A DNA stretch of 64,000 bases, taken from Candidatus Eremiobacteraceae bacterium (lineage in GTDB: Bacteria > Vulcanimicrobiota > Vulcanimicrobiia > Eremiobacterales > Eremiobacteraceae). A model generated the notes under the pieces. That model was not told where the DNA came from, made no database searches, and saw nothing but the letters and a program-made list of their open reading frames with translations. A program made the translations under genes and the position numbers. The stretch is taken from positions 26,225 through 90,224 of the forward strand of contig DASTCX010000019.1 in assembly GCA_035710745.1 (NCBI GenBank), written 5' to 3'. This document shows positions 27,134-35,940 of the stretch, in pieces (within the stretch, counting starts at the first letter, position 1; each line of letters opens with the position of its first letter).

Positions 27134-27610
27134 CTACATCGAGTCCTTGACCATCACCATCGCGAACGGCTTCGAACCCGAGAGCTGAACGACGCAGTCG
27201 GTTTTCGCCATAGCGAAGTGCTTGATACCCGCCGGTATGACGACGAACGATCCTGCCGGCAGATCCATGAGTTTGCTCTCATCGAATTTGTCGCCGATGG
27301 CTGCGGCGAACGTGCCCGAGATCACCGTCACCATCTCGGTGTCGTTATGGTAGTGGACCGGGAACTTGGCGCCGGCGGGCGCCTTGAGGCGCACCGTCCA
27401 CGGCCCATCCTTCGTCGGATCGCCCGACATCCACGCGACGGTCAAGCCCTTGAACTCGCCGGTCCCGGCTTCCCACTTGACGGTCGACGGGGTGAATATC
27501 ACCGGTTTCATGCCGCTCGACATCATCGAGTCGTCGGCACGCGCGCCGGCGGCGATCGTCGCCAGCGATGCCGCTAACGCGGCGAACGCGATTGCGTATG
27601 TCCTCCTCAC
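27134..27610 (-). CDS. Secreted cupin-domain protein
   Basis: 158 residues with signal peptide (cleavage near GARADD, residues 22-26) and a single cupin barrel: PVHYHNDTEMVTVISG and PAGIKHFAMA provide the metal-binding His and Glu residues. Function unknown; such proteins are common in this gene neighbourhood type. Start GTG 27610 follows GGAGG by seven bases and overlaps the stop of the upstream gene (GTGA). Confidence 0.8.
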   Translation of the reverse strand: MRRTYAIAFAALAASLATIAAGARADDSMMSSGMKPVIFTPSTVKWEAGTGEFKGLTVAWMSGDPTKDGPWTVRLKAPAGAKFPVHYHNDTEMVTVISGTFAAAIGDKFDESKLMDLPAGSFVVIPAGIKHFAMAKTDCVVQLSGSKPFAMVMVKDSM

Positions 27611-27987
27611 GATTGTCCTCCCTGCGGCCGCGCCGCGTCCTTGCGATCCTCTCCAAGGATGAGCGAGAGTATCCACGAGATGATCGTCATAACTATCGAG
27701 GCCAAGAACGCGGACCAGAAGCTGGGGATCACCCAGCCGGGCACGAGCTTCAGCCCGAAATAGAATATGAGCGCGTTGATCACGAGGGTGAAAAGACCGA
27801 GCGTGAGCACTTCCAGCGGGCAGCTGACGACGATCAGGATCGGCTTGATGATCGCGTTGACGATACCGAGCACGACCGCGCCGATGAGCAACGACTGGAC
27901 GTCGCCCGCGTGGACGCCGGCGATATGCAGATACGAGATCACTGCAAGCGCAACGGCATTGATCAGAAGGCGGATTATGAACTTCAT
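27607..27987 (-). CDS. YvlD-like phage-holin-4 family membrane protein
   Basis: 126 residues and four predicted membrane helices (about 5-25, 30-55, 55-80, 88-112), with the typical NAIIKPILIVVSCPLEVLTLGLF motif of the PF04020 family. Function unknown; not a real holin as far as known. Coupled by overlap to the cupin gene and 11 bases downstream of uvrC. Confidence 0.85.
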   Translation of the reverse strand: MKFIIRLLINAVALAVISYLHIAGVHAGDVQSLLIGAVVLGIVNAIIKPILIVVSCPLEVLTLGLFTLVINALIFYFGLKLVPGWVIPSFWSAFLASIVMTIISWILSLILGEDRKDAARPQGGQS

Positions 27988-27998
27988 GGCGCGGACGT

Positions 27999-29888
27999 TC
28001 AGCCCCGTGCTGAGCGCTCCTCCTCACCGGCGAGCGCAGCGGCAATCGAACGCGCGAGCGATTCCGTGATGCCGGGGACCGCCTGCAGCTCCTCGACCGA
28101 TGCGCGGCGCACGGCCGCCGCCGAACCGAAGCGCTCGATGAGCGCCTTCTTGCGAGCCGGTCCGACGCCCGCGAGCCCATCGAGCGCCGACGTCACCTGA
28201 CGTTTGCCGCGGACGCGCCGATGGTACGTGACCGCGAAGCGGTGCGCTTCGTCGCGTATCCGCTGGACGAGATGGAGCGCGGGAGAGTTGCGCGGCAAGA
28301 GCACGGGGACAGGCTCGTCGGGCAGATAGATCTCCTCGAACTGCTTCGCGAGCGCCGCGACCGGCATCGCGACGAGGTCGAGTTCCCTGAGCACCTCGAG
28401 GGCCGCTGAGAGTTGGCCGCGTCCGCCATCGATGAGCAACAGGTGCGGACGACGTGCGAACTTCTTGTCCTTGCCGAGCGTCGTGTCGTCGTCGACACCG
28501 GGCCGCAGATAGCGCAGGCGACGGCGGAGCATCTGCCCCATGTTCGCGAAATCGTCGTTCTTCTCGCTGCCCTGGATCTTGAAACGACGGTATTCCGACT
28601 TGCGCGGTTTGCCGTCCTCGAACACGACCATCGAGCCGACGACATCTTTGCCTTGGATATGCGAGATGTCGTAGCACTCGATGCGTTGCGGCAAGCCGGG
28701 GAGGTCGAGCGCGCCGGCCAACTCGTCGAGCGCGGCGGTCGCGCGTTCGGCGGCGACGGCCGTCGTCGCGAGGTGGTTCGCGAGATGCTGCTCCGCGTTT
28801 CGCCGCACTTTCTTCATGTAGTCGGCGCGGCGCCCACGCTCGGGGCAGAGTATACGGACGCGATTGCCGCGGATCGCCGAAAGCGCGCGCTCGACCTCCT
28901 CGCGATCTTCGATGCGGACGTCGATCATGATCTCTTTGGCGACCATCGGCGCGCGCGCGTAGAACTGCTTGACGAATTCCGAGGCGATCTCGTCGGGGCG
29001 ACGGCCTTCGGTCCCCTCGACGATGAAGTCGTCTTGGCCGACGAGCTTGCCGTCGCGGACGTTGAAGACTTCGAGGCACGACAACCCCTGGCCGTGCGCA
29101 CCTGAGATGAGATCCATGTCGATCTTGCTGCCCCAGACGACCTCTTGCTTCTCGAGGACGCGCCGCAGATCGGCGATGCGGTCGCGCAGCCGGCCAGCCT
29201 GTTCGAATGCGAAGTGCTCGGCCGCGTCCACCATCTCGCGCTCGAGCCGGTCGACGAGCACGCCCTGTTTGCCCGAGAGGAAGAGGACGACGTCGGCGAC
29301 GATCGCGTCGTAGTCTTCTTTCGTCTGGAAGAACGCGCACGGCGCGAGGCAGCGCTTGATGTGGTACTGCAGACACGGGCGATGGTACTTCTCGCCGATG
29401 TCGGTATACTTGCACGTCCGAAGCGGAAAGACGCGGCGGATGACGTCGATCATATCGCGCAGCCGCGCCGCATTCGTGTATGGGCCGAAGTAGCGGCCGC
29501 CGTCCTCGATGATCTTACGCGTGAATATGACGCGCGGAAACGGCTCGTTGAACGTCACCTTGAGGAACGGGTACTTCTTGTCGTCCTTGAGGCGGATGTT
29601 GTAGTACGGCTGGTGCTGCTTGATGAGATTGCATTCGAGAAGCAGCGCCTCGGCTTCGTTGCGGACGATGATCGTGCGCACGTCCGCGACACGCTCGACC
29701 ATCGCATCGGTGAACGCCTGCGACACCCGGCCGGCTTGGAAATACGAGCGGACGCGCGAGCGTAGGTCGATCGCCTTGCCGACGTACAGCACGTGGCCGC
29801 CCGCATCGAGCATCTGATAGATGCCGGGTTCCGTCGGGAGATGATCGAGCGTCTCTTTGAGGCGCGACTTGGCAGGCTCGCCGTCCAT
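27999..29888 (-). CDS. uvrC: UvrABC excinuclease subunit C
   Basis: Makes both incisions in nucleotide excision repair with UvrB. 629 residues: GIY-YIG domain (residues about 17-46, GIYQMLDAGGHVLYVGKA), a Cys-rich loop (CKYTDIGEKYHRPCLQYHIKRC), UVR motif, the RNase-H-like nuclease domain and a C-terminal helix-hairpin-helix pair. ATG 29888 with the expected MDGEPAKSRLKETLDHLPTE start. Confidence 0.96.
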   Translation of the reverse strand: MDGEPAKSRLKETLDHLPTEPGIYQMLDAGGHVLYVGKAIDLRSRVRSYFQAGRVSQAFTDAMVERVADVRTIIVRNEAEALLLECNLIKQHQPYYNIRLKDDKKYPFLKVTFNEPFPRVIFTRKIIEDGGRYFGPYTNAARLRDMIDVIRRVFPLRTCKYTDIGEKYHRPCLQYHIKRCLAPCAFFQTKEDYDAIVADVVLFLSGKQGVLVDRLEREMVDAAEHFAFEQAGRLRDRIADLRRVLEKQEVVWGSKIDMDLISGAHGQGLSCLEVFNVRDGKLVGQDDFIVEGTEGRRPDEIASEFVKQFYARAPMVAKEIMIDVRIEDREEVERALSAIRGNRVRILCPERGRRADYMKKVRRNAEQHLANHLATTAVAAERATAALDELAGALDLPGLPQRIECYDISHIQGKDVVGSMVVFEDGKPRKSEYRRFKIQGSEKNDDFANMGQMLRRRLRYLRPGVDDDTTLGKDKKFARRPHLLLIDGGRGQLSAALEVLRELDLVAMPVAALAKQFEEIYLPDEPVPVLLPRNSPALHLVQRIRDEAHRFAVTYHRRVRGKRQVTSALDGLAGVGPARKKALIERFGSAAAVRRASVEELQAVPGITESLARSIAAALAGEEERSARG

Positions 29889-29897
29889 CGGAGATCC

Positions 29898-30521
29898 TTA
29901 CGCTTTTGCGGCCTGCTTCTCCGCGCGGAAGTGCGACCAGATCCAGATGCCGATCGCGATGATGACGAGGATGACGAGCAGCACGGAGAATCGGCGGATG
30001 AACGGATCGAGTTCCGCCCAGTTCTTGCCGAGCACGAAGCCGAGCGAGGCGAACGCGGTGCACCAAATGAGCGATCCGGCTGCGGTGAATCCGGCGAAGA
30101 CCGCGACGTGCATGCGCGTGACGCCCGCCGGCAATGACGCGAACGCACGGATGCCCGGCAACAGACGACAGATGAGCACCGCCCGCGAGCCGAACTTGTT
30201 GGACCAGCGTTCGATGCGTTCGAGGTCGGAGGGGCGGACGAAGACGAGCTTGCCGAAGCGCTCGAGGAGCGGCCGCCCGCCGTAGTAGCCGATCGCATAG
30301 GCGACGAGCGCGCCGGCGATGTCGCCCAACGTGCCGGCGGCGATGACCGCCCAGAGCTCGAGCTTTTGCCCTTGCGCGAGATAACCGCCGAACGACATCA
30401 TGACCTCGCTCGGCAGCGGCACGAAACCCGTCGCCTGCAAACCCATGCCGCCGAAGATGCCAGCGTAACCGAGCTTGGCGATGAGATCGACGACCCAAGT
30501 AGTGACTTCGTGGAGCATCAA
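29898..30521 (-). CDS. DedA-family membrane protein
   Basis: 207 residues. Typical DedA pattern: GVLP-like PLPSEVMMSFGGYLA at about 35-50, GRPLLERFG and the conserved R-x-L-P-G-I-R in LLPGIRAFASLPAGVTRM. Implicated in lipid-carrier flipping and proton-dependent membrane homeostasis in other bacteria; the exact role here is unknown. Starts in a four-base overlap with the upstream gene. Confidence 0.92.
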   Translation of the reverse strand: MMLHEVTTWVVDLIAKLGYAGIFGGMGLQATGFVPLPSEVMMSFGGYLAQGQKLELWAVIAAGTLGDIAGALVAYAIGYYGGRPLLERFGKLVFVRPSDLERIERWSNKFGSRAVLICRLLPGIRAFASLPAGVTRMHVAVFAGFTAAGSLIWCTAFASLGFVLGKNWAELDPFIRRFSVLLVILVIIAIGIWIWSHFRAEKQAAKA

Positions 30522-30943
30522 GACGCCGCTGGGGCCCGCTCCGCTTCTGCGGGCGAGGCGATAGACGACAGCGATGCGAGCACGCGAGCGCCGACGCCGC
30601 CGCCATCTTCTATGATCGCGTCGAGCAGATCGATCGGCGTGACGAACCCGTCAGCTTTCTTCGCCGCCGCAAGTTCGAAGACGCGTTTCACACGCGGCGT
30701 GACGATAACGCCTTCCCACGGATGATCGGAGGCGGGCTCCATGCTCGCGCGGCACGCCCACTTCACTTGCCACGGTTCGACGCCGTCGCGTCGGAAGCGT
30801 TCGCCGACATCGGGCGGCGTCATGATCGCCATGGACAGCAGCAGATGCTCGGTGCCGAGGTAGTAGTGGCTCGCGTTGCGGCACTCTTGTTCGGCGAGCG
30901 TGACGACCGCTCGGGCCGCCGGATCGAAGCGCGAGAACATCAT
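30518..30943 (-). CDS. Stand-alone Clp N-terminal domain protein
   Basis: 141 residues. The first part (FDPAARAVVTLAEQECRN, YLGTEHLLLS) is the repeated Clp-N module that ClpA/ClpC/ClpB use to take up substrates and adaptors; no ATPase domain follows. It may be an adaptor or a ClpS-like competitor. ATG 30943 with GCAAGG upstream; overlaps dedA by four bases. Confidence 0.8.
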   Translation of the reverse strand: MMFSRFDPAARAVVTLAEQECRNASHYYLGTEHLLLSMAIMTPPDVGERFRRDGVEPWQVKWACRASMEPASDHPWEGVIVTPRVKRVFELAAAKKADGFVTPIDLLDAIIEDGGGVGARVLASLSSIASPAEAERAPAAS

Positions 30944-30971
30944 CTGCCTTGCATCGTCGAAACGGCGGCCA

Positions 30972-30995
30972 CCGGTCGAGATGAATCTCGACCGC
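30972..30995 (-). repeat. Family-1 REP-like palindrome
   Basis: Arms GGTCGAG/CTCGACC around ATGAAT, GGAG at its 5' side on the minus strand. It lies between the Clp-N gene and tRNA-Pro. Confidence 0.85.
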
Positions 30996-31018
30996 TCCCA
31001 GCCGCCATAATCGGAATC

Positions 31019-31093
<75 letters not shown>

Positions 31094-31249
31094 ATCAAGA
31101 ACATCGAACTGACTGACCGATTTTGATTCTGCCGTCATCATATGCCCTCCTTGCCGTGCCCGCTCGCGGAGGGGAGTCGCCGATAGGCGCCACGAACAGG
31201 CCGTATCGCGCTGGGCTTGCAACGCGCGAATTGACCGGAGTCTTCCAAC

Positions 31250-31912
31250 ATGCGCTACCTCATCGTCGGCTGCGGCCGCGTCGGATCGACGCTGGCGAGA
31301 CGCCTCATGCGCGCCGGTCATGAGATCACGGTCGTCGACGAAAATCCGGCGGCGTTCCGGCGCCTCGGCCGCAACTTCAACGGCCAGCAAGTCCTCGGCA
31401 CCGGGATCGACGTCGACGTGCTGACGCGCGCCGGCGCCGCGAACGCCGACGGTTTCGCCGCTGTCACGCAAGGCGACAACCGCAACATCATGGCCGCGCT
31501 CATCGCGCAGCAGCATTTCAAGATCAAGAAGGTCGTCGCGCGCATCTACGACCCCGAGCGGTCGCAGATGTACCGCGACTTCGGGATCTCGACGATCTGC
31601 CCGACGACCGTCGGCGCGAAGCTCATGGCGAACGCGCTCATCGAGCAGACGTATCGCGTGCTTCCGTTCGAGCGTAAGGACATCGAAGTCATCGAGTTCG
31701 TCGTCACCGCGTCGCTCAACGGCAAGACGGTGAAGGACGTGACGATCGAGGGCAAGACCCAGGTGTGCGTCGTCGTCCGCCGTGACGCGAGCGTCGTGCC
31801 GAAAGCGGACCTGAAGCTCGAGACGGGTGACCGCGTCGTCACCGTCGTCGCGCCCGACTACCTCGACGAGTATCGCAAGCTCGTCGATACGAACCTCGCA
31901 AAGGCGGGCTAA
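31250..31912 (+). CDS. TrkA-type potassium uptake regulator, copy 1
   Basis: 220 residues. RCK_N Rossmann domain (LIVGCGRVGSTLARRL, Asp after the second strand in VVDENP) binding NAD(H) or nucleotides, followed by a TrkA_C domain (GKTVKDVTIEGKTQ). Cytosolic gating subunit of a Trk/Ktr potassium channel, no channel gene in view. Start ATG 31250 with GGAG eight bases upstream; the next gene begins on the base after its stop. Confidence 0.9.
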   Translation: MRYLIVGCGRVGSTLARRLMRAGHEITVVDENPAAFRRLGRNFNGQQVLGTGIDVDVLTRAGAANADGFAAVTQGDNRNIMAALIAQQHFKIKKVVARIYDPERSQMYRDFGISTICPTTVGAKLMANALIEQTYRVLPFERKDIEVIEFVVTASLNGKTVKDVTIEGKTQVCVVVRRDASVVPKADLKLETGDRVVTVVAPDYLDEYRKLVDTNLAKAG

Positions 31913-32584
31913 GTGTTCATCGTTGTCGTCGGCGGCGGAAAGCTCGGCACGTATCTCGCGAAGACGCTCCTCGAGGAGCGCCACGAGGTCATCGTCGTCG
32001 AGAAAGACGAGCGCAAAGCGGCGCGGCTGTGCCAAGCGCTCGAGCTTGAGATCGCGCAGGTCGGCGACGGCTGCGATCCGCTCGTGCTCGAAGATGCCGG
32101 CGTCGCGCGGGCCGACGTCGTCGTTGCCGACACCGGCGACGACGAAGACAATCTCGTCATCTGCCTCGTCACGAAGAAGAAATTCCCGAAGCCGCGCACG
32201 ATCGCGCGGGTCAACAATCCGAAGAACAAGCGCATCTTCGAGGAGCTCGGCATCGACTCGGTCATCAGCAGCACCGAAGTCGTCATGAAGATGATCCAGC
32301 AAGAGGTCAACGTGCGCGAGGTCGCCCCGCTCATGGCGTTCAAGGGCGGCAACCTCGAACTCGTACGGCTGTCCGTGCCCGAGGGCTCGCCGGCGAATCG
32401 CAAGCGCTTGTCGGATCTCAAGCTGCCGCGCCACTGCGTCATCGTCGCGCTCGAGCGCGCCGGCGAAGTGACCGTCCCCGGCGGCGACACGACCGTCGAG
32501 TCCGGCGACGTCATGCTCATCATCACCGAACCCGGCGCGACGCCCGAACTCAAGACCCAACTCGTCGGCGCCGGCACCCGCTAA
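31913..32584 (+). CDS. TrkA-type potassium uptake regulator, copy 2
   Basis: 223 residues, same fold (FIVVVGGGKLGTYLAKTL; VVEKDERKA). The domain order repeats copy 1, so together they supply the two RCK units found fused in longer TrkA proteins. Start GTG 31913 immediately after the TAA of copy 1, so translation is almost certainly coupled. Confidence 0.9.
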   Translation: MFIVVVGGGKLGTYLAKTLLEERHEVIVVEKDERKAARLCQALELEIAQVGDGCDPLVLEDAGVARADVVVADTGDDEDNLVICLVTKKKFPKPRTIARVNNPKNKRIFEELGIDSVISSTEVVMKMIQQEVNVREVAPLMAFKGGNLELVRLSVPEGSPANRKRLSDLKLPRHCVIVALERAGEVTVPGGDTTVESGDVMLIITEPGATPELKTQLVGAGTR

Positions 32585-32605
32585 GCCAAAAAAATAGCTC
32601 AGGGA

Positions 32606-32715
32606 GCGGTCGAGATTCATCTCGACCGCCGCGACCTTGCCTTTTAGAAAATGTAGTAGGCCGAGCGAAGCTCGGCTCGATAAAAAATGTAGCGGTCGAG
32701 CTTTAGCTCGACCGC
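32606..32715. repeat. Mixed REP cluster: two family-1 copies and one family-2 copy
   Basis: Family 1 at 32606-32629 (GAGATT, GGAG flank) and 32692-32715 (GAGCTTT, GTAG flank); family 2 at 32660-32676 (GCCGAGCGAAGCTCGGC with GTAG immediately before). All three have the plus orientation. The last copy contains the stop codon of the next gene. Confidence 0.92.
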
Positions 32716-33425
32716 CGCGACCTATCGGGAGTCGAGACCTGGCGGCAGAGTCCGCGCGGTTTCCAGTCGAGCGCGACGGACGAGAACGGTTTGGAAGCGT
32801 CTTGCAGCACGGAGGCAAATCCGAAGCGGTTCTTCGACCCGATCGCGGTGAGCTTCATCGGCACGCCCGCGCGCACGATGATCGCCTGACCCCCCGCGCT
32901 TTGCGTCTGAACGCCGGCCGGCGTCTCGACGCACGTCTCTCCTGTCACTGTATAGAACGCTTCGACGCCCGGGTGCCGATGGACGCGCGTGGCCATGCCT
33001 GGCGTGAAGTCACCCTCGACATACTCGACCGCATATCGTTTGGCCGAGACGAGCGGCAACGCGCCGATCCGCGCGACTCTGCGTCCGGCGCCGGCATGCC
33101 ATCCGCCGCCTGCGATCGTGAACAGCCAGGCAGCGCCGTGCGAATCGAACACCACGCCATGCGGGCCTCGGGCGGCGATCGCCGCACTGGTTGACGGGAA
33201 CTCATCGATGTACCAATATGCCGGCGCGCGAAGCTGCGACCCGAGATCCACTCGGCCGACGACGATGCAACCAACGCGGGGCGCACCGGGCGCGAGCGGC
33301 GCGCACGGCCGAACCTCGACCTGCGTCGGCCCATGAGGCGCGGTCGCGTGACCTGCCGGCGTCATCTGACCTGTCAGGAAAATCGCCACTAGCAGAGCGA
33401 TGACGGTCATCGGAAAATGCTTCAC
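32703..33425 (-). CDS. Secreted cupin-domain protein
   Basis: 240 residues. N-terminal membrane-crossing signal (MTVIALLVAIFLTGQ), then two small domains; the second has TRVHRHPGVEAFYTVTGE, the metal-binding cupin signature. Start GTG 33425 overlaps the TGA of the radical SAM gene (GTGA); ATG 33410 is the alternative. The TAA stop lies inside a family-1 palindrome, so the last four residues (RRSS) are repeat-encoded. Function unknown. Confidence 0.75.
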   Translation of the reverse strand: MKHFPMTVIALLVAIFLTGQMTPAGHATAPHGPTQVEVRPCAPLAPGAPRVGCIVVGRVDLGSQLRAPAYWYIDEFPSTSAAIAARGPHGVVFDSHGAAWLFTIAGGGWHAGAGRRVARIGALPLVSAKRYAVEYVEGDFTPGMATRVHRHPGVEAFYTVTGETCVETPAGVQTQSAGGQAIIVRAGVPMKLTAIGSKNRFGFASVLQDASKPFSSVALDWKPRGLCRQVSTPDRSRRSS

Positions 33426-34666
33426 CCGAAGCCGCGGGTGAAGTTGCCGATGCGAAGCTTCGGGAATTCGCGAGCGAGCCAACCGATCCAGTTGCGCATC
33501 CCGATCGGCTTCTTCCTCGGTCGGCCGACGGCAGCAAAGTAAACGGCGGGGTCGACATTGAGCGTCCGCGTCTGGACCATCGAAATCGGATACGCTCGCA
33601 GCATGTTCGCGAAGGCTTCCATCTCGTCGGGATCGTCCGTGACGCCTGGATGCGTCAACAGATTCAGCGATATCGACGCATCGTGATCGCCTCCGACGCG
33701 CATGCTCTCCGCGACGTCCGCCAGCGAGTATCCCTTAGGGCGATAGTATGCGGCGTAAACATCGGGTCGCGCGCTGTTGAGGCTGACGCGAACGGATGTA
33801 AGGCCCGCATAGAGGAGCTGCTCGAGCGCGCGTGGCCTACTCGCGTTCGTATTGATGTGGATCGTCCCCGCCGATGTCGACGCACGGATGCCCTTGATCG
33901 CTCGCGCGACGAGCGGTGCGGCGAGGAGCGGCTCGCCCTCACAGCCTTGGCCGAACGACACGATGCCGTCCGGCGCGGCGGTCAAATGCGCGACGGCGAC
34001 TGCGACGATTTCGTCGACGGTCGGTGCGACTCGAACGCGCGTCTGCGCGCTTTGAATGCGGGCGTCCGGCTCTTGTTCAGAGATACAGCCGATGCACTTC
34101 GCGTTGCACGCCGGCGAGACGGGGATCGCGGCCTCTCCCGATCGCAGAAAGACATTTTGAGCGGTAAAGCAGCCGTATTCGGTCGCGCACAGCGCAAGCT
34201 GGCGGATCAGCCCACTCGTCGGGAACTCGCGACGCCGCGCCTCGATTCCAGCCCGGACGATGTCGGTCGCATGCGCCTCGGGGCTCCAGGTCTCGAGCGC
34301 ATCGGTCCGCGTAGCGCCTACGCAGATGTGCCGGCCGTCCCATGCCACCGCAGCGTAGCCATATAAAGGAAGCGGCGGTGCGCCGGCGCGCTCGACGTAG
34401 GCTGGCAAGAGCGTCCGTGTATATCCTAATGGAAGGGCAGCGGCGACCGCATCGACTTCGGACCCGTCTATCTCGCCGACGACGCTGCGTCGGGAAGCGT
34501 TGAAACCGACGACCGATCGTCCGGGGAGCGTCAGCAGCAGCGACCCTTCGGGCAGGGGGATGAAATCGCGCTGGTGCGCGGGCGCGATCAGGCCGTCATC
34601 AGCGCCGGCGCGCAGTGCGGGCAGGTCGAGGACGGTACCGTCGGAACGAGCGAAAAGCGGATTCAT
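33422..34666 (-). CDS. Radical SAM protein of unknown function
   Basis: 414 residues. The iron-sulphur cluster motif CNAKCIGC (CX3CX2C) sits at about residues 190-197, and the SAM-binding GQGCEGEPLL follows as expected. An N-terminal ~180-residue domain precedes the radical SAM domain. ATG 34666 is chosen because an upstream in-frame start would translate a family-2 palindrome. Coupled to the cupin gene. Could activate or modify a small molecule or peptide; no substrate evidence. Confidence 0.78.
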   Translation of the reverse strand: MNPLFARSDGTVLDLPALRAGADDGLIAPAHQRDFIPLPEGSLLLTLPGRSVVGFNASRRSVVGEIDGSEVDAVAAALPLGYTRTLLPAYVERAGAPPLPLYGYAAVAWDGRHICVGATRTDALETWSPEAHATDIVRAGIEARRREFPTSGLIRQLALCATEYGCFTAQNVFLRSGEAAIPVSPACNAKCIGCISEQEPDARIQSAQTRVRVAPTVDEIVAVAVAHLTAAPDGIVSFGQGCEGEPLLAAPLVARAIKGIRASTSAGTIHINTNASRPRALEQLLYAGLTSVRVSLNSARPDVYAAYYRPKGYSLADVAESMRVGGDHDASISLNLLTHPGVTDDPDEMEAFANMLRAYPISMVQTRTLNVDPAVYFAAVGRPRKKPIGMRNWIGWLAREFPKLRIGNFTRGFG

Positions 34667-34673
34667 GAACTCT

Positions 34674-34690
34674 GCCGAGCTTCGCTCGGC
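34674..34690 (-). repeat. Family-2 REP-like palindrome
   Basis: GCCGAGCTTCGCTCGGC, eight bases before the radical SAM start, with the flank ATACCACATTATC. Confidence 0.9.
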
Positions 34691-34713
34691 ATACCACATT
34701 ATCTTACGGCATC

Positions 34714-35550
34714 TTACGGCGAGACGGCGACGACTTCGTCGGCGACGTCGATCGTCGTGTCGAAGACGAGTTCGGCGCCGCCGGTGAGGAACGCGTTTTC
34801 ACCCGCGCCCGCCCACTCGACCGTCACGTCGCCGCCGAGCATCGTGACCCGAACCGGCGACTCTGCGCGGCCGAGTTCGATCGCCGCGATCGCGACGGCA
34901 CACGCGCCCGTACCGCACGCCTGGGTCTCACCGACACCACGTTCGTAGACGCGCATCGCTAGCGGACCGCCGGAGAATATGCGCGCGATCTCGACATTGA
35001 CGCCGTCGGGATACGTGCCGTCGGCGGCGATCGCATCCGCGGCCGAGGCGAGGTCGACCGGCATCAAGTCGACGTCGACGAAGACGACGCAGTGCGGATT
35101 GCCCATCGAGACGTCGACGCGATCGCCCGCGATGCCGACGGTTCTCACCTTGCCGTACTCCCTGATCTCGCCCGGCACGCCCATGTCGACGCGCACGGAA
35201 AACTGCGAGCTGCCGGCGATCTCTGTTCGTACCGTGCCCGACACGGTTTCTATCTTGAGACGAGTAGGCGCCGTCGGTGTCCTGTCGTGCATGTAACGCG
35301 CGACGCAGCGCACGCCGTTGCCGCACATCTCCGCCTGCGAGCCGTCGGCGTTGTAGATACGCATCTTGAGGTCTGCGCCCATATTCGACGCTCGCTCGAG
35401 GACGAGCAGACCGTCGGCGCCGATGCCGACGTGGCGATCACACAGCGTCTGCGCGAGGTCTGGATAGGGAAGCTCGCTGCCGGCCCTGCGGTCGAGCAAC
35501 ACGAAATCGTTGCCTGTTCCTTGGCACTTGGTGATCGAGATCCGGGCCAT
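34714..35550 (-). CDS. dapF: Diaminopimelate epimerase
   Basis: Converts LL- to meso-diaminopimelate for lysine and peptidoglycan. 278 residues with both catalytic Cys motifs: EMCGNGVRC (first) and ETQACGTGACA (second), and the N-terminal KCQGTGNDFVLLD. Start GTG or ATG near 35550 with MARISITK; hfq follows 14 bases upstream on the same strand. Confidence 0.96.
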   Translation of the reverse strand: MARISITKCQGTGNDFVLLDRRAGSELPYPDLAQTLCDRHVGIGADGLLVLERASNMGADLKMRIYNADGSQAEMCGNGVRCVARYMHDRTPTAPTRLKIETVSGTVRTEIAGSSQFSVRVDMGVPGEIREYGKVRTVGIAGDRVDVSMGNPHCVVFVDVDLMPVDLASAADAIAADGTYPDGVNVEIARIFSGGPLAMRVYERGVGETQACGTGACAVAIAAIELGRAESPVRVTMLGGDVTVEWAGAGENAFLTGGAELVFDTTIDVADEVVAVSP

Positions 35551-35563
35551 GCGAAAAAGCGCG

Positions 35564-35881
35564 CTAGGATGCGGACGTGCGCGCGATTCCCTCTGCGGCA
35601 GGCGCCGCTTGATCGCCGTTGGACGCCGCCACCGGCGCAGGACGCGATGCCGAAAGATCGTGACCCGTGAATTGCACTGGCGTCTGCGGCGACACGGTCG
35701 ACACTGCGTGCTTGTAGACGAGGTGCGGCTTGTTATCGTATTCGAGGATGATCGTGAAGCTGTCGAACCCGCGGACGTGACCTCGCAACTGGTAGCCGTT
35801 GCGGAGGTAGATCGTCACCGGCGCGTTCTCTCTCTTCATCGCCTGCAAATACGCGTCTTGCAGCGGCAGATTGTTCTTCAC
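35564..35881 (-). CDS. hfq: RNA-binding protein Hfq
   Basis: 105 residues. Sm-like fold with Sm1 (VTIYLRNGYQLRGHVRGFDSFTI, shown in part) and Sm2 YKHAVSTV, plus a 30-residue Ala/Pro-rich tail. Mediates small RNA-mRNA pairing. Start GTG 35881 with AAGG five bases upstream. Lies beside miaA and mutL, an arrangement also seen in enterobacteria. Confidence 0.95.
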   Translation of the reverse strand: MKNNLPLQDAYLQAMKRENAPVTIYLRNGYQLRGHVRGFDSFTIILEYDNKPHLVYKHAVSTVSPQTPVQFTGHDLSASRPAPVAASNGDQAAPAAEGIARTSAS

Positions 35882-35940
35882 GCCTTATTGACTCCGATGT
35901 TCTCTCTATGTCGCGCGCTCCGGCGCTCGGTGCCGTGGCT

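Noticed and set aside
27607..27987. Phage holin, prophage remnant
   Set aside because: The family name is historical; YvlD-like proteins are chromosomal and no other phage gene is nearby.
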